In this document: one piece after another, positions 56,915-64,000 of the stretch
Position numbering within the stretch: the stretch's first letter is position 1
Layout of the letters: the number at the start of each line of letters is the position of its first letter
Origin: Burkholderiaceae bacterium
GTDB taxonomy: Bacteria > Pseudomonadota > Gammaproteobacteria > Burkholderiales > Burkholderiaceae_A
Direction: 5' to 3'
Length of the DNA: 64,000 bases
Assembly (NCBI GenBank): GCA_018882785.1
Contig: VERI01000001.1
Coordinates: 62,001-126,000, forward strand
Notes under the pieces: generated by a model
What the model was told of the DNA's origin: nothing
What the model saw: only the letters and a program-made list of their open reading frames with translations
Database searches by the model: none
Made by a program: the position numbers and the translations under genes

Positions 56915-57838
56915 TTATCGAGAGGGAATATTGCCAATGCAGACCCAGCCGTCTCGCTCATCAAGCACGCGCAGCGATGGGATGTGCTGGGTCAGGGGGT
57001 GGTAGGCGAGAAGAATTTCCTCTGCCTGGCGAGAGAGTATGCCCGAGAGTAGTAGGCAGCCTCCGGGGCGCGTGTACCGGGTCAGCATTGGGGCAAGCAG
57101 TTTTAGCGGCTGCGACAGGATGTTCGCCACGACAACATCAAAGGGACCGGTCAGAGCATCCTCGGCATCGTGTACGGTGATCGTCACCTGATTTTCGGAG
57201 GCGTTATCACGCGCGGTCTTCACCGCAATCGGATCAATATCCACCGCATGCACTTCAGCCACCCCGAGTTTTGCGGCAGCAATCGCCAGAATTCCAGAGC
57301 CGCAGCCCATATCGAGCAGTCGAACCGGGGTGCTGCGGGTGGCCCTGATCGCGTGCATCAACTGCTCAAGGCACAGCTGTGTGGTTGCATGGCTGCCAGT
57401 TCCAAATGCCATGCCTGGATCTAGTCGAATGACGATTCCATGGTCGATGAACTGTTCCGGCGGATCTGTCCAGTGCGGGCCCACCCAGAGCTCGTCCCGA
57501 AGTGCGAATGGAGTGAACTGACGCTGGGTCTCGGCTACCCAATCACGCTCACCGATCTCACGAATCTCATAGGGCCAGTCGGCAAAGCGACTGTCTTGGC
57601 CGCAGAACTCTGCCCAGAACTGAGCAGGCGCAGTCTGGATATCCAGAAGCACCATGAACTTGGAGGTCGGCCACGCCTGCACGGCGGTGGGCATGCCAGG
57701 CTCACCGAAAAGAGGCGACTCATCCGGCCGGTTGGCCTGGGCATCTTCTACGGTGACCGACAGGGCACCAAGCCCAATCAGCAGATCAGAAATGGCATCT
57801 GTGTCGGAAAGGCTGGTCTCAAAAACAATCTCGTGCAT
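56915..57838 (-). CDS. prmA: Ribosomal protein L11 methyltransferase
   Basis: SAM-dependent trimethylation of L11. 307 aa: N-terminal L11-recognition domain (ALSVTVEDAQ), FGTGSHATTQLCLEQLM, SAM-binding LLDMGCGSGILAIAAAKLG, VDIDPIAVKTARDNA, and the catalytic NILSQPLKLL (family usually NILAxPL). Placed 27 nt after accC in the accB-accC-prmA order. Confidence 0.95.
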   Translation of the reverse strand: MHEIVFETSLSDTDAISDLLIGLGALSVTVEDAQANRPDESPLFGEPGMPTAVQAWPTSKFMVLLDIQTAPAQFWAEFCGQDSRFADWPYEIREIGERDWVAETQRQFTPFALRDELWVGPHWTDPPEQFIDHGIVIRLDPGMAFGTGSHATTQLCLEQLMHAIRATRSTPVRLLDMGCGSGILAIAAAKLGVAEVHAVDIDPIAVKTARDNASENQVTITVHDAEDALTGPFDVVVANILSQPLKLLAPMLTRYTRPGGCLLLSGILSRQAEEILLAYHPLTQHIPSLRVLDERDGWVCIGNIPSR

Positions 57839-57865
57839 CGATGGCCCAGGCGAACGATGGGGCCG

Positions 57866-59230
57866 TTAACGGTCCCGCTCACGCGCTGCCAGCATGTGCT
57901 CAAGATAATGAATCGACGTCCCTCCGTCCACAAAGTGGGTATCCCGCATCAGCTCTCGGTGCAACGGCACATTGGTCAGAATCCCCTCGACTACGGTCTC
58001 TGAGAGAGCGATTTTCATTCGGGCGATGGCCTGTGCCCGTGTGTCTCCGTATACGATGAGTTTTGCGATCATCGAGTCGTAATGCGGCGGGACCACATAG
58101 CCGCTGTAGGCGTGCGAGTCGACCCGTACGCCGGGGCCGCCCGGCGCGTGCCAGGTCATGATCTTGCCGGGTGAGGGCGTGAACTTATACGGGTCCTCTG
58201 CGTTGATGCGGCACTCAAGAGCATGGCCTTTGAACTGGATATCCTTTTGCTTGAACCGGAGCCGTTGTCCGCTGGCCACACGAATCTGTTCCTGCACGAT
58301 ATCGATACCCGTGATCAGTTCGGTTACCGGATGCTCTACCTGAACGCGGGTGTTCATTTCGATGAAGTAAAACTCATTGTCCTCGAATAGAAACTCGATC
58401 GTGCCCGCACCCCGATAGCCGATTCGTTTGCAGGCTTCAGCACAACGGTCACCAATCTTGTCACGCAGCCGGGTGGTGAGTTTGGGGGCTGGGGCCTCCT
58501 CGAGGACCTTCTGATGGCGTCGCTGCATTGAACAGTCGCGTTCACCAAGATGAACAACATTTCCGAAATGATCAGCCAGAATCTGAATTTCGATATGCCG
58601 AGGATTCTCCAGGAACTTCTCCATGTAGACCTCGGGGTTGTTAAACGCGGCGGCAGCTTCAGATTTGGTTGTCTGAACCGCATTGATCAGCGCAGCCTCG
58701 GTGTGTACGACACGCATGCCGCGTCCACCACCACCGCCCGATGCCTTGATGATGACGGGATAGCCCACACTGCGCGCGATTTTGACAATTTCCTTTGGGT
58801 CATCGGGCAGGGCACCCTCTGAACCGGGAACGCAGGGAACGCCAGCGGCGATCATGGCGCGTTTTGCGGCCACCTTGTCGCCCATCATGCGAATGACATC
58901 TGCGGTCGGACCGATGAATTTAAATCCGCTGCGCTCTACCCGCTCTGCGAAGTCGGCGTTCTCGGACAGGAATCCATAGCCCGGGTGAATCGCCTCGGCG
59001 TCGGTGACCTCGGCGGCAGCGATGATCGCTGGCACATTTAGATAGCTTTGGCGGGAGGGTGGCGGCCCAATGCAGACGGACTCATCTGCAAGCTTGACGT
59101 ACTTGGCATCGGTATCGGCCTCCGAGTGGACGACTACTGTTTTGATGCCGAGCTCACGGCAGGCCCGCTGGATACGCAGCGCGATTTCACCGCGATTGGC
59201 GATCAGAACTTTTTCAAACAGCGCAGCCAT
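57866..59230 (-). CDS. accC: Biotin carboxylase subunit of acetyl-CoA carboxylase
   Basis: ATP-grasp enzyme carboxylating biotin on AccB. 454 aa; [23 protein letters not shown]-binding [50 protein letters not shown] and [11 protein letters not shown]. Starts 17 nt after accB; both are expected to be expressed together. Confidence 0.98.
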   Translation of the reverse strand: MAALFEKVLIANRGEIALRIQRACRELGIKTVVVHSEADTDAKYVKLADESVCIGPPPSRQSYLNVPAIIAAAEVTDAEAIHPGYGFLSENADFAERVERSGFKFIGPTADVIRMMGDKVAAKRAMIAAGVPCVPGSEGALPDDPKEIVKIARSVGYPVIIKASGGGGGRGMRVVHTEAALINAVQTTKSEAAAAFNNPEVYMEKFLENPRHIEIQILADHFGNVVHLGERDCSMQRRHQKVLEEAPAPKLTTRLRDKIGDRCAEACKRIGYRGAGTIEFLFEDNEFYFIEMNTRVQVEHPVTELITGIDIVQEQIRVASGQRLRFKQKDIQFKGHALECRINAEDPYKFTPSPGKIMTWHAPGGPGVRVDSHAYSGYVVPPHYDSMIAKLIVYGDTRAQAIARMKIALSETVVEGILTNVPLHRELMRDTHFVDGGTSIHYLEHMLAARERDR

Positions 59231-59247
59231 GCAGACCCTCGCCCCGG

Positions 59248-59724
59248 TTAGGCCAGCACAAACAAGGGCTGGCCAAACTCCACGGGCTGTCCGTTTTCGA
59301 CGAGGATTTCCTTTACGACTCCCGAGCAGTCGGATGGAATCTCATTCATCAGTTTCATTGCCTCAATCACACAAAGGGTCTGCCCTTCGGATACGCTGGT
59401 GCCAATCGACACGAATGGGTCCGAACCCGGTGCAGATGCCCGATAAAAAGTTCCGACCATGGGGGATTTGATGACCTTGCCCTCGAGCTCTGGAGCGGCA
59501 CCCACGCCGGCGGACGCCGTCGCGGCCGATGAATCCAGTGCGGCCACTGAAGGTGCTGCCATCACGGCCGGTGCGGCGGCGATGACATGGCCCATCGGGG
59601 GTGCAGCAGTTGGGGCGGCTGATTTGACGATGCGCACCTTGTCATCGCCCTCGGTGATCTCGAGCTCGGAGATGCCGGATTCGGCGACCAGATCGATTAA
59701 GGTCTTGAGTTTTCTCAGGTCCAT
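59248..59724 (-). CDS. accB: Biotin carboxyl carrier protein of acetyl-CoA carboxylase
   Basis: 158 aa from ATG 59724 (AAGGAG upstream). N-terminal [20 protein letters not shown], Ala/Pro-rich linker (35-78), biotinyl domain with Lys124 in [12 protein letters not shown] and the protruding-thumb region [15 protein letters not shown]. An in-frame extension to 59823 re-reads the aroQ end and is rejected. 31 nt after aroQ, an adjacency also seen in E. coli relatives. Confidence 0.97.
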   Translation of the reverse strand: MDLRKLKTLIDLVAESGISELEITEGDDKVRIVKSAAPTAAPPMGHVIAAAPAVMAAPSVAALDSSAATASAGVGAAPELEGKVIKSPMVGTFYRASAPGSDPFVSIGTSVSEGQTLCVIEAMKLMNEIPSDCSGVVKEILVENGQPVEFGQPLFVLA

Positions 59725-59755
59725 CGCGGTACGCTCCTTGGATTTCTGACGGTTT

Positions 59756-60214
59756 TCAGCCACGGGTAATGGCGATCCTTTCGGCGGCAAACTCGAGCGC
59801 GCTGACATAGCCCGCCGGCCCAAGGCCGCAGATCACCGCCTCGGCGAGATCTGAAAAGTAGGACTGATGGCGGAACGGTTCGCGCCGATGCACGTTAGAC
59901 AGGTGAACTTCTACAAAAGGTATTGACACGGATGCCAGCGCATCGCGGATGGCGACGCTGGTATGGGTAAAGGCAGCCGGATTGATTACGATAAAGCGAA
60001 CCCCAGCCGCCGGGGCTTGGTGGATTTTTTCAATCATTGCCCCTTCGTGGTTGGTCTGGAAGAAGTCGGTCTGAACGCCCAGAACCTGGCCGCGCTGGGA
60101 AACTTTTTGATTGATCTGATCCAGGGTCGCCGATCCGTAAATTTCAGGCTCTCTCTGGCCTAATCGATTCAAATTCGGGCCATGTAGCACCCAAATCAGC
60201 GGAGATAACGACAT
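59756..60214 (-). CDS. aroQ: 3-dehydroquinate dehydratase, type II
   Basis: Third step of the shikimate pathway. 152 aa; [20 protein letters not shown] includes catalytic Arg21 and Tyr26; [32 protein letters not shown] and [19 protein letters not shown] follow. ATG 60214 lies 34 nt after the thioredoxin-like gene. Confidence 0.97.
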   Translation of the reverse strand: MSLSPLIWVLHGPNLNRLGQREPEIYGSATLDQINQKVSQRGQVLGVQTDFFQTNHEGAMIEKIHQAPAAGVRFIVINPAAFTHTSVAIRDALASVSIPFVEVHLSNVHRREPFRHQSYFSDLAEAVICGLGPAGYVSALEFAAERIAITRG

Positions 60215-60248
60215 TCTGCCGCTCCCAAAGGATTGATTCGTCCTTATT

Positions 60249-60785
60249 CTAGCGCAGTTCTGTGATCCAGGCTTTGAGCTCTTCTTCTTTTATTCTGCCG
60301 AGTTTTTGCTTCAAAATGCGGCCATTTTCGTCGATTAGCACCGTATAGGGCAGAGCCTCTACGGAATTACCAAGCTTTTTTGCGAGTTCACTACCTGATC
60401 CGCCTGTCACCAGAAGCGGATAGCTAAACGCTCTGGATTTCATAAATTCACGGACATTTGACGGCGAATCGACGGCTAATCCAATCACTTTAACGTCTTT
60501 TGACGACATTTGATCATGAACCCGGGAGAGTTCAGGCATCTCCTCGACGCAGGGAGGGCACCAGGTAGCCCAGAAATTCACCACAGTCAGCCGACCGCGT
60601 ACCGACTCAAGTTTTACTGGCTGGCCTGCCGGATCAGGAAATTGAAGCTCAAATACCCAGCCTGCGGGGGCGGAACTCTTGTTGGGACTGAACCGCAACA
60701 GGCCAACCCCGATGCCCGCGATCAGCAGAATCAGGCCGGCAGCAGCCAGCAAAGACCAGCGTGTTCGTTGGGAGGAGGGTGTCAC
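60249..60785 (-). CDS. TlpA/ResA-like thiol-disulfide oxidoreductase
   Basis: Membrane-anchored periplasmic thioredoxin-fold protein, 178 aa. N-terminal helix (about 10-30), then [17 protein letters not shown] with Cys76/Cys79, and the cis-Pro region [16 protein letters not shown] start 60785 overlaps the upstream gene by 4 nt. Possibly supplies reducing power for cytochrome c or other periplasmic thiols; the client is unknown. Confidence 0.92.
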   Translation of the reverse strand: MTPSSQRTRWSLLAAAGLILLIAGIGVGLLRFSPNKSSAPAGWVFELQFPDPAGQPVKLESVRGRLTVVNFWATWCPPCVEEMPELSRVHDQMSSKDVKVIGLAVDSPSNVREFMKSRAFSYPLLVTGGSGSELAKKLGNSVEALPYTVLIDENGRILKQKLGRIKEEELKAWITELR

Positions 60786-61426
60786 GATGGGTGTGGGACC
60801 TCTGATGTGGCCAGCAGGTTCTCAACGGCATGAATGTCCAGGCGTGAGGGCTTTTTTTTCGACTCGGTCCGTGGGCCGTTTCGTCGTTCGTTTTCGGGAT
60901 ACACGGCGATGGTGGCGAGCTCTCCCTGCCATTGAATTGCCAGCGCCTCGATCTCCTCCCCGCCTGGCCGTTTGGGCGGCAGGGCCGCCGCCTGACAGTC
61001 CAGGCCCTGATTCAGGAGAAAAATACCCAGCTCTTTGGCGCTGTTGGCAAAGCACTGTAGGTGAATATCACTGTGTTCTCCGGCAGTCCCATTGGCCACG
61101 GCGCCCGTGAGCATGGGATCGAAATCAGATAGAAGCTGCATCAAGGCAAGGGCTTTTTTTCTCAGGCTATGCAGCCGCAGGGGCTGCACATCTGACTGAA
61201 AAATTCTCTGGTACTCGCGAACCGCATCCTCGATCTCCTCATTGGACGGCAGCAGTTCCCGCGCGAGCCGGCCGCCTTTTCCGCCCGCTACTCGCTCCAA
61301 TGCCTTGCGCTTGGCGTGCGCGTAGTCCAGCCCGCTTTCGGCGATCAGACTGGCTGCGGCCGCTGCGATTTCAGCCCGCAGCCCCTCACGTCCGAGTAGA
61401 TCGTCATCGAGTTCTAGATTCCGCAT
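60782..61426 (-). CDS. Uncharacterised nucleotidyltransferase-like protein facing mpl
   Basis: 214 aa. I do not recognise an experimentally studied family. Residues 108-123 (GAVANGTAGEHSDIHL) resemble the GSx10DxD nucleotidyltransferase motif, but the second Asp is His (SDIH). A preceding basic helical stretch (about 82-98) and an Ala-rich N-terminal half rich in charged residues are visible; the C-terminal part has WQGELATIAVYPENERRNG. The position divergent from mpl and upstream of tlpA-aroQ is, to my knowledge, kept in other Burkholderiales. ATG 61426 is preferred, 7 nt from CATAAT; ATG 61435 is an alternative. Enzymatic activity is doubtful. Confidence 0.7.
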   Translation of the reverse strand: MRNLELDDDLLGREGLRAEIAAAAASLIAESGLDYAHAKRKALERVAGGKGGRLARELLPSNEEIEDAVREYQRIFQSDVQPLRLHSLRKKALALMQLLSDFDPMLTGAVANGTAGEHSDIHLQCFANSAKELGIFLLNQGLDCQAAALPPKRPGGEEIEALAIQWQGELATIAVYPENERRNGPRTESKKKPSRLDIHAVENLLATSEVPHPS

Positions 61427-61433
61427 GGTCCGC

Positions 61434-61453
61434 ATTATGCCCATCGCTACAAT
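61434..61453. promoter_or_regulatory. Divergent -10 elements in the 34-bp gap before mpl
   Basis: On the minus strand CATAAT (61439-61434) lies 7 nt before ATG 61426; on the plus strand TACAAT (61448-61453) lies 7 nt before ATG 61461. Neither start has a Shine-Dalgarno, and each -35 region would fall in the opposite gene's first codons. Both transcripts could be leaderless. Confidence 0.5.
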
Positions 61454-61460
61454 GCCGGGC

Positions 61461-62864
61461 ATGCATCTTCATGTGATCGGGATCTGCGGCACCTTTATGG
61501 GCGGCCTTGCCCAGCTGGCCCGTGCAACGGGCATGCGGGTCACGGGCTGTGATGCCAATGTCTACCCGCCCATGAGCACGCAGCTTGCGGATGCAGGCAT
61601 CGAGGTGCTGCAGGGGTTCGATGCCGAACAGGCCGACCTTGCGCCTGATGTCTGGGTGGTTGGCAATGTCGCCCGTCGCGGTATGCCGTTGATTGAGACG
61701 CTGCTGAATCGGGGTGAGCGAATCGTGTCGGGCCCTCAATGGCTGGCCGATGTGCTGCTCGCCCAACATCGCGTGCTTGCGGTCTCGGGAACCCACGGGA
61801 AGACCACGACCAGTGCGCTGCTGGCCTGGATTCTTGAGGATGCGGGACATGCGCCGTCATTTCTAATCGGCGGTGTGCCCGAAAATTTTGGAGTCTCAGC
61901 GCGCCTTGGTGCCGGTTTCTTGGAGCGGCCATCCCGAGGCCAGCCGAAGCGACAAGTGCCTTTTGTGATTGAGGCGGATGAATACGACACGGCATTTTTT
62001 GATAAGCGATCCAAGTTCTTGCACTACCGGGCGGAGATCGCAATTCTGAATAATCTGGAATTCGATCATGCCGATATCTTTCCGGATCTCGCCGCAATCG
62101 AGACCCAGTTTCATCATTGGATCCGAACCCTGCCGGCAGAAGGCCGTCTTTTGGTCAATGTCCGCGAGCCTGCACTAGAACGCGTGTTACAGCGTGGGGC
62201 GTGGACGGCAGTGGAGGCCTTGCACCATCAGGATGGCTGGTCGGTTATGCCCGTCACTTCCGCGGGTGAATGTGATGAATTTGCAATCCAATTCGCCGGA
62301 CGTCAGGTGGGCCATGTGCGTTCACCATTGATGGGTGAGCACAATCGCAGCAATGTCTTGGCTGCGGTTGCTGCCGCAGCCGCCTATGGGGTGCAGGCGG
62401 AGCAGGCATGTGATGCGATTGCGCGATTTCGGGGTGTTAAACGCCGGATGCAGCTCAGGGGTGAGGTGCGTGGCATTGCGGTGCTCGATGATTTCGCGCA
62501 TCACCCGACGGCGATTGCCACAACATTGGCTGGGCTTCGCCAGCAGATGCGGCGAGCGCAATCCCAGGGCAGGCTACTGGCCGTGGTTGAGCCGCGTTCC
62601 AACACCATGAAGCTTGGCGTGATGTCGGCGCGGCTTGCGCCGAGCCTAAACGATGCCGACCGGGTGTTTGCCTACTCTGGAGGAATCGACTGGGATCTTC
62701 GGGCTGCCCTTGTGCCGCTGGGCCCCAAGGCGGACGTACACCAGGATCTTGATCGGCTGATTGGTGCTGTTGTTGGCGAGGCCCGTCCTGGAGACCGCAT
62801 CTTAGTGATGAGCAACGGCGGATTTGGCGGCATTCACGAGCGCCTGCTCGCCGCACTGGCCTGA
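61461..62864 (+). CDS. mpl: UDP-MurNAc:L-Ala-gamma-D-Glu-meso-DAP ligase (recycling ligase)
   Basis: Re-attaches recycled murein tripeptide to UDP-MurNAc. 467 aa; N terminus MHLHVIGICGTFMGGLAQLA is characteristic of Mpl rather than MurC, followed by ATP loop [14 protein letters not shown], the IEADEYDTAFFDKRSKF motif, NNLEFDHADIF and DDFAHHPTAI. Upstream in-frame starts exist, but the conserved N terminus fixes ATG 61461. The RNB nuclease gene follows after 19 nt. Confidence 0.96.
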   Translation: MHLHVIGICGTFMGGLAQLARATGMRVTGCDANVYPPMSTQLADAGIEVLQGFDAEQADLAPDVWVVGNVARRGMPLIETLLNRGERIVSGPQWLADVLLAQHRVLAVSGTHGKTTTSALLAWILEDAGHAPSFLIGGVPENFGVSARLGAGFLERPSRGQPKRQVPFVIEADEYDTAFFDKRSKFLHYRAEIAILNNLEFDHADIFPDLAAIETQFHHWIRTLPAEGRLLVNVREPALERVLQRGAWTAVEALHHQDGWSVMPVTSAGECDEFAIQFAGRQVGHVRSPLMGEHNRSNVLAAVAAAAAYGVQAEQACDAIARFRGVKRRMQLRGEVRGIAVLDDFAHHPTAIATTLAGLRQQMRRAQSQGRLLAVVEPRSNTMKLGVMSARLAPSLNDADRVFAYSGGIDWDLRAALVPLGPKADVHQDLDRLIGAVVGEARPGDRILVMSNGGFGGIHERLLAALA

Positions 62865-62883
62865 TCGCGCGAAGGCACCCTAC

Positions 62884-64000
62884 ATGTTTGTGCTTTTTGA
62901 AGAGGATGGTGCGTTCAAGGTCGGCACGCTCTTTTCAGAGGCGGAGTCCAGCATCCAGGTCGAGATGGCCTCAGGAAAGCGGATCAAGATAAAACGTAAT
63001 GTGGTGCTGCTGATGTTTGATCGGCCAGCCCGCGATCAGCTGCTGCCCGCCGCCCAGGAGATTGCGGCGGGTCTGGACACGCAGTTTCTCTGGGAATGTG
63101 CGCCTGTCGAGGAGTTTGGTTTTCAAGAGTTCGCCCAAGAGGTGTTTTCCTCCTCGCCGAAAACTGAAGAACTGGCCGGGCTGCTGATCGCCTTGCATCA
63201 GTCACCGATGTATTTTTATCGTAAGGGCAGAGGCCGTTATCGAACTGCGCCAGAGGAGTCATTGAAGGCCGCCCTGGCGGGCGCCGAACGCAAGCGCCTC
63301 GCGGCCATCGCCCAGCAGCAGATGCACGATGCATTGCTTGCGGGTGAAGTCCCGGAGGAGATCGCTCTACGGGCCGTCGCGCTGCTGACCCGGCCCGACA
63401 AACAATCGGTCGCATATAAGGCGCTTGAGTCTGCCGCGCAGGAACTTCAGTTGGCGCCTGCGCGGCTACTGCTCTCGCGCGGCGCGATTCCCTCTGCCTA
63501 TGTGGTGCATCGTGCACGTTTCATGCAGCAGTGTTTCCCGATGGGACCCGAGGCGGGATTGCCGGATGACGAGATTGCAGCGGCAGTTGCGCAGGCGGAG
63601 CGACTGGGCCTGCCAAAGGCAGACCAGCCTGCCTATTCGATTGACGATACCAGCACGACCGAAATCGATGATGCGTTTTCCCTGACCGATCTGCCCGACG
63701 GTGGCTGGCGTGTCGGCATTCATATTGCCGCACCCGCTGCGGGCATTGAGCCCGCCAGTCTGTTGGGCAGGTCGGCGCGAGAGCGTGCGTCCACCGTGTA
63801 TTTCCCCGGTGACAAGATCACCATGCTGCCTGAGCCAGTGATTGCAGCGTATTCCTTGGATCAGGGCCAGTGGCGGCCAGCCTTGTCTCTGTATGTGGAT
63901 TTCAATGCCCAAGGCGAGCGGCGTTCAAGCCAGTCGCGGCTTGAACGGATTCAGATCATGGAAAACATTCGACTGGGCCCATGGGAGGAGGAGCTGGAAC
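62884..64000 (+). CDS. RNB-domain exoribonuclease (RNase II/R family), 3' truncated by window edge
   Basis: Open from ATG 62884 (AAGG upstream) to the window end, 372 residues visible. Starts MFVLFEEDGAFKVGTLFSE and contains the start of the RNB catalytic domain, AYSIDDTSTTEIDDAFSL (Asp residues that bind Mg), followed by WRVGIHIAAPAAGIEP and RASTVYFPGDKITMLPEPV. The long N-terminal region is typical of the betaproteobacterial VacB/RNase II-like proteins next to mpl. It degrades RNA 3' to 5'. Confidence 0.93.
   Translation, partial: MFVLFEEDGAFKVGTLFSEAESSIQVEMASGKRIKIKRNVVLLMFDRPARDQLLPAAQEIAAGLDTQFLWECAPVEEFGFQEFAQEVFSSSPKTEELAGLLIALHQSPMYFYRKGRGRYRTAPEESLKAALAGAERKRLAAIAQQQMHDALLAGEVPEEIALRAVALLTRPDKQSVAYKALESAAQELQLAPARLLLSRGAIPSAYVVHRARFMQQCFPMGPEAGLPDDEIAAAVAQAERLGLPKADQPAYSIDDTSTTEIDDAFSLTDLPDGGWRVGIHIAAPAAGIEPASLLGRSARERASTVYFPGDKITMLPEPVIAAYSLDQGQWRPALSLYVDFNAQGERRSSQSRLERIQIMENIRLGPWEEELE

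Overview
The window reads as a housekeeping stretch of a moderately GC-rich betaproteobacterial chromosome, most likely Burkholderiales (Alcaligenaceae-like). This is inferred from gene order (rnpB - mraZ dcw cluster - lpxC - secA - argJ - zapD/coaE - ispB/rplU/rpmA/obgE/proB - proS; accB-accC-prmA; mpl - RNB nuclease), from a Bug-type solute receptor, and from a lysine/alanine-repeat histone H1-like protein. I see no prophage, insertion sequence, CRISPR array or toxin/defence island.

Layout. 1-5.0 kb: 3' part of a glycerate 2-kinase gene, pyrC, a DUF3025 gene and, convergent, a hybrid sensor kinase. 5.0-6.3 kb: RNase P RNA, gloA, a DUF1178 gene. 6.4-24.0 kb: complete division/cell-wall (dcw) cluster mraZ-rsmH-ftsL-ftsI-murE-murF-mraY-murD-ftsW-murG-murC-ddl-ftsQ-ftsA-ftsZ, with a recognisable promoter and MraZ operator at the front and a terminator after ftsZ. 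24-29.7 kb: a peroxiredoxin, lpxC, a DUF721 gene, secA, a Bug receptor. 29.8-35.9 kb: argJ, DUF815 ATPase and mutT facing zapD-coaE-prepilin peptidase-CorC-like gene, then tRNA-Pro(CGG). 36-43.3 kb: ispB divergent from rplU-rpmA-obgE-proB, rppH divergent from proS, a crotonase-fold gene. 43.4-47.7 kb: a TRAP transporter (dctP, dctM, dctQ) directly downstream of ffh. 47.7-55.4 kb: a CcsA-like cytochrome assembly protein, a PP0621-type small protein, ampD, nrdA, nrdB, the histone H1-like gene, yggT. 55.4-61.4 kb, minus strand: an operon-like run of an uncharacterised nucleotidyltransferase-like gene, a TlpA-type thioredoxin, aroQ, accB, accC, prmA, a PfkB kinase and a lipoprotein gene. 61.5-64 kb: mpl and the 5' part of an RNB-domain ribonuclease gene.

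Function. The dominant theme is envelope growth: peptidoglycan precursor synthesis (MurC-F, MraY, MurG, Ddl), septation (FtsL/I/W/Q/A/Z, ZapD), recycling (AmpD, Mpl), lipid A (LpxC), undecaprenyl/quinone-type prenyl chains (IspB), fatty-acid initiation (AccB/AccC) and export (SecA, Ffh). Ribosome biogenesis and translation genes (RNase P, tRNA-Pro, L21, L27, ObgE, ProS, PrmA) and DNA precursor supply (NrdAB, PyrC) are interleaved.

The genome is strikingly compact: nearly all dcw junctions overlap, several convergent gene pairs overlap at their 3' ends, and divergent start codons lie only 22-34 bp apart. The most unusual signal I found is a repeated arrangement in which a -10-like hexamer sits 6-9 nt before a start codon that lacks a Shine-Dalgarno sequence, which suggests leaderless mRNAs for several housekeeping genes. 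Other points of interest are an orphan prepilin peptidase without the methyltransferase cysteines, an uncharacterised nucleotidyltransferase-like protein facing mpl, a compensatory change in the RNase P RNA P4 helix, and an elaborate nrdA/nrdB control region. I did not find a clearly new multi-gene system.
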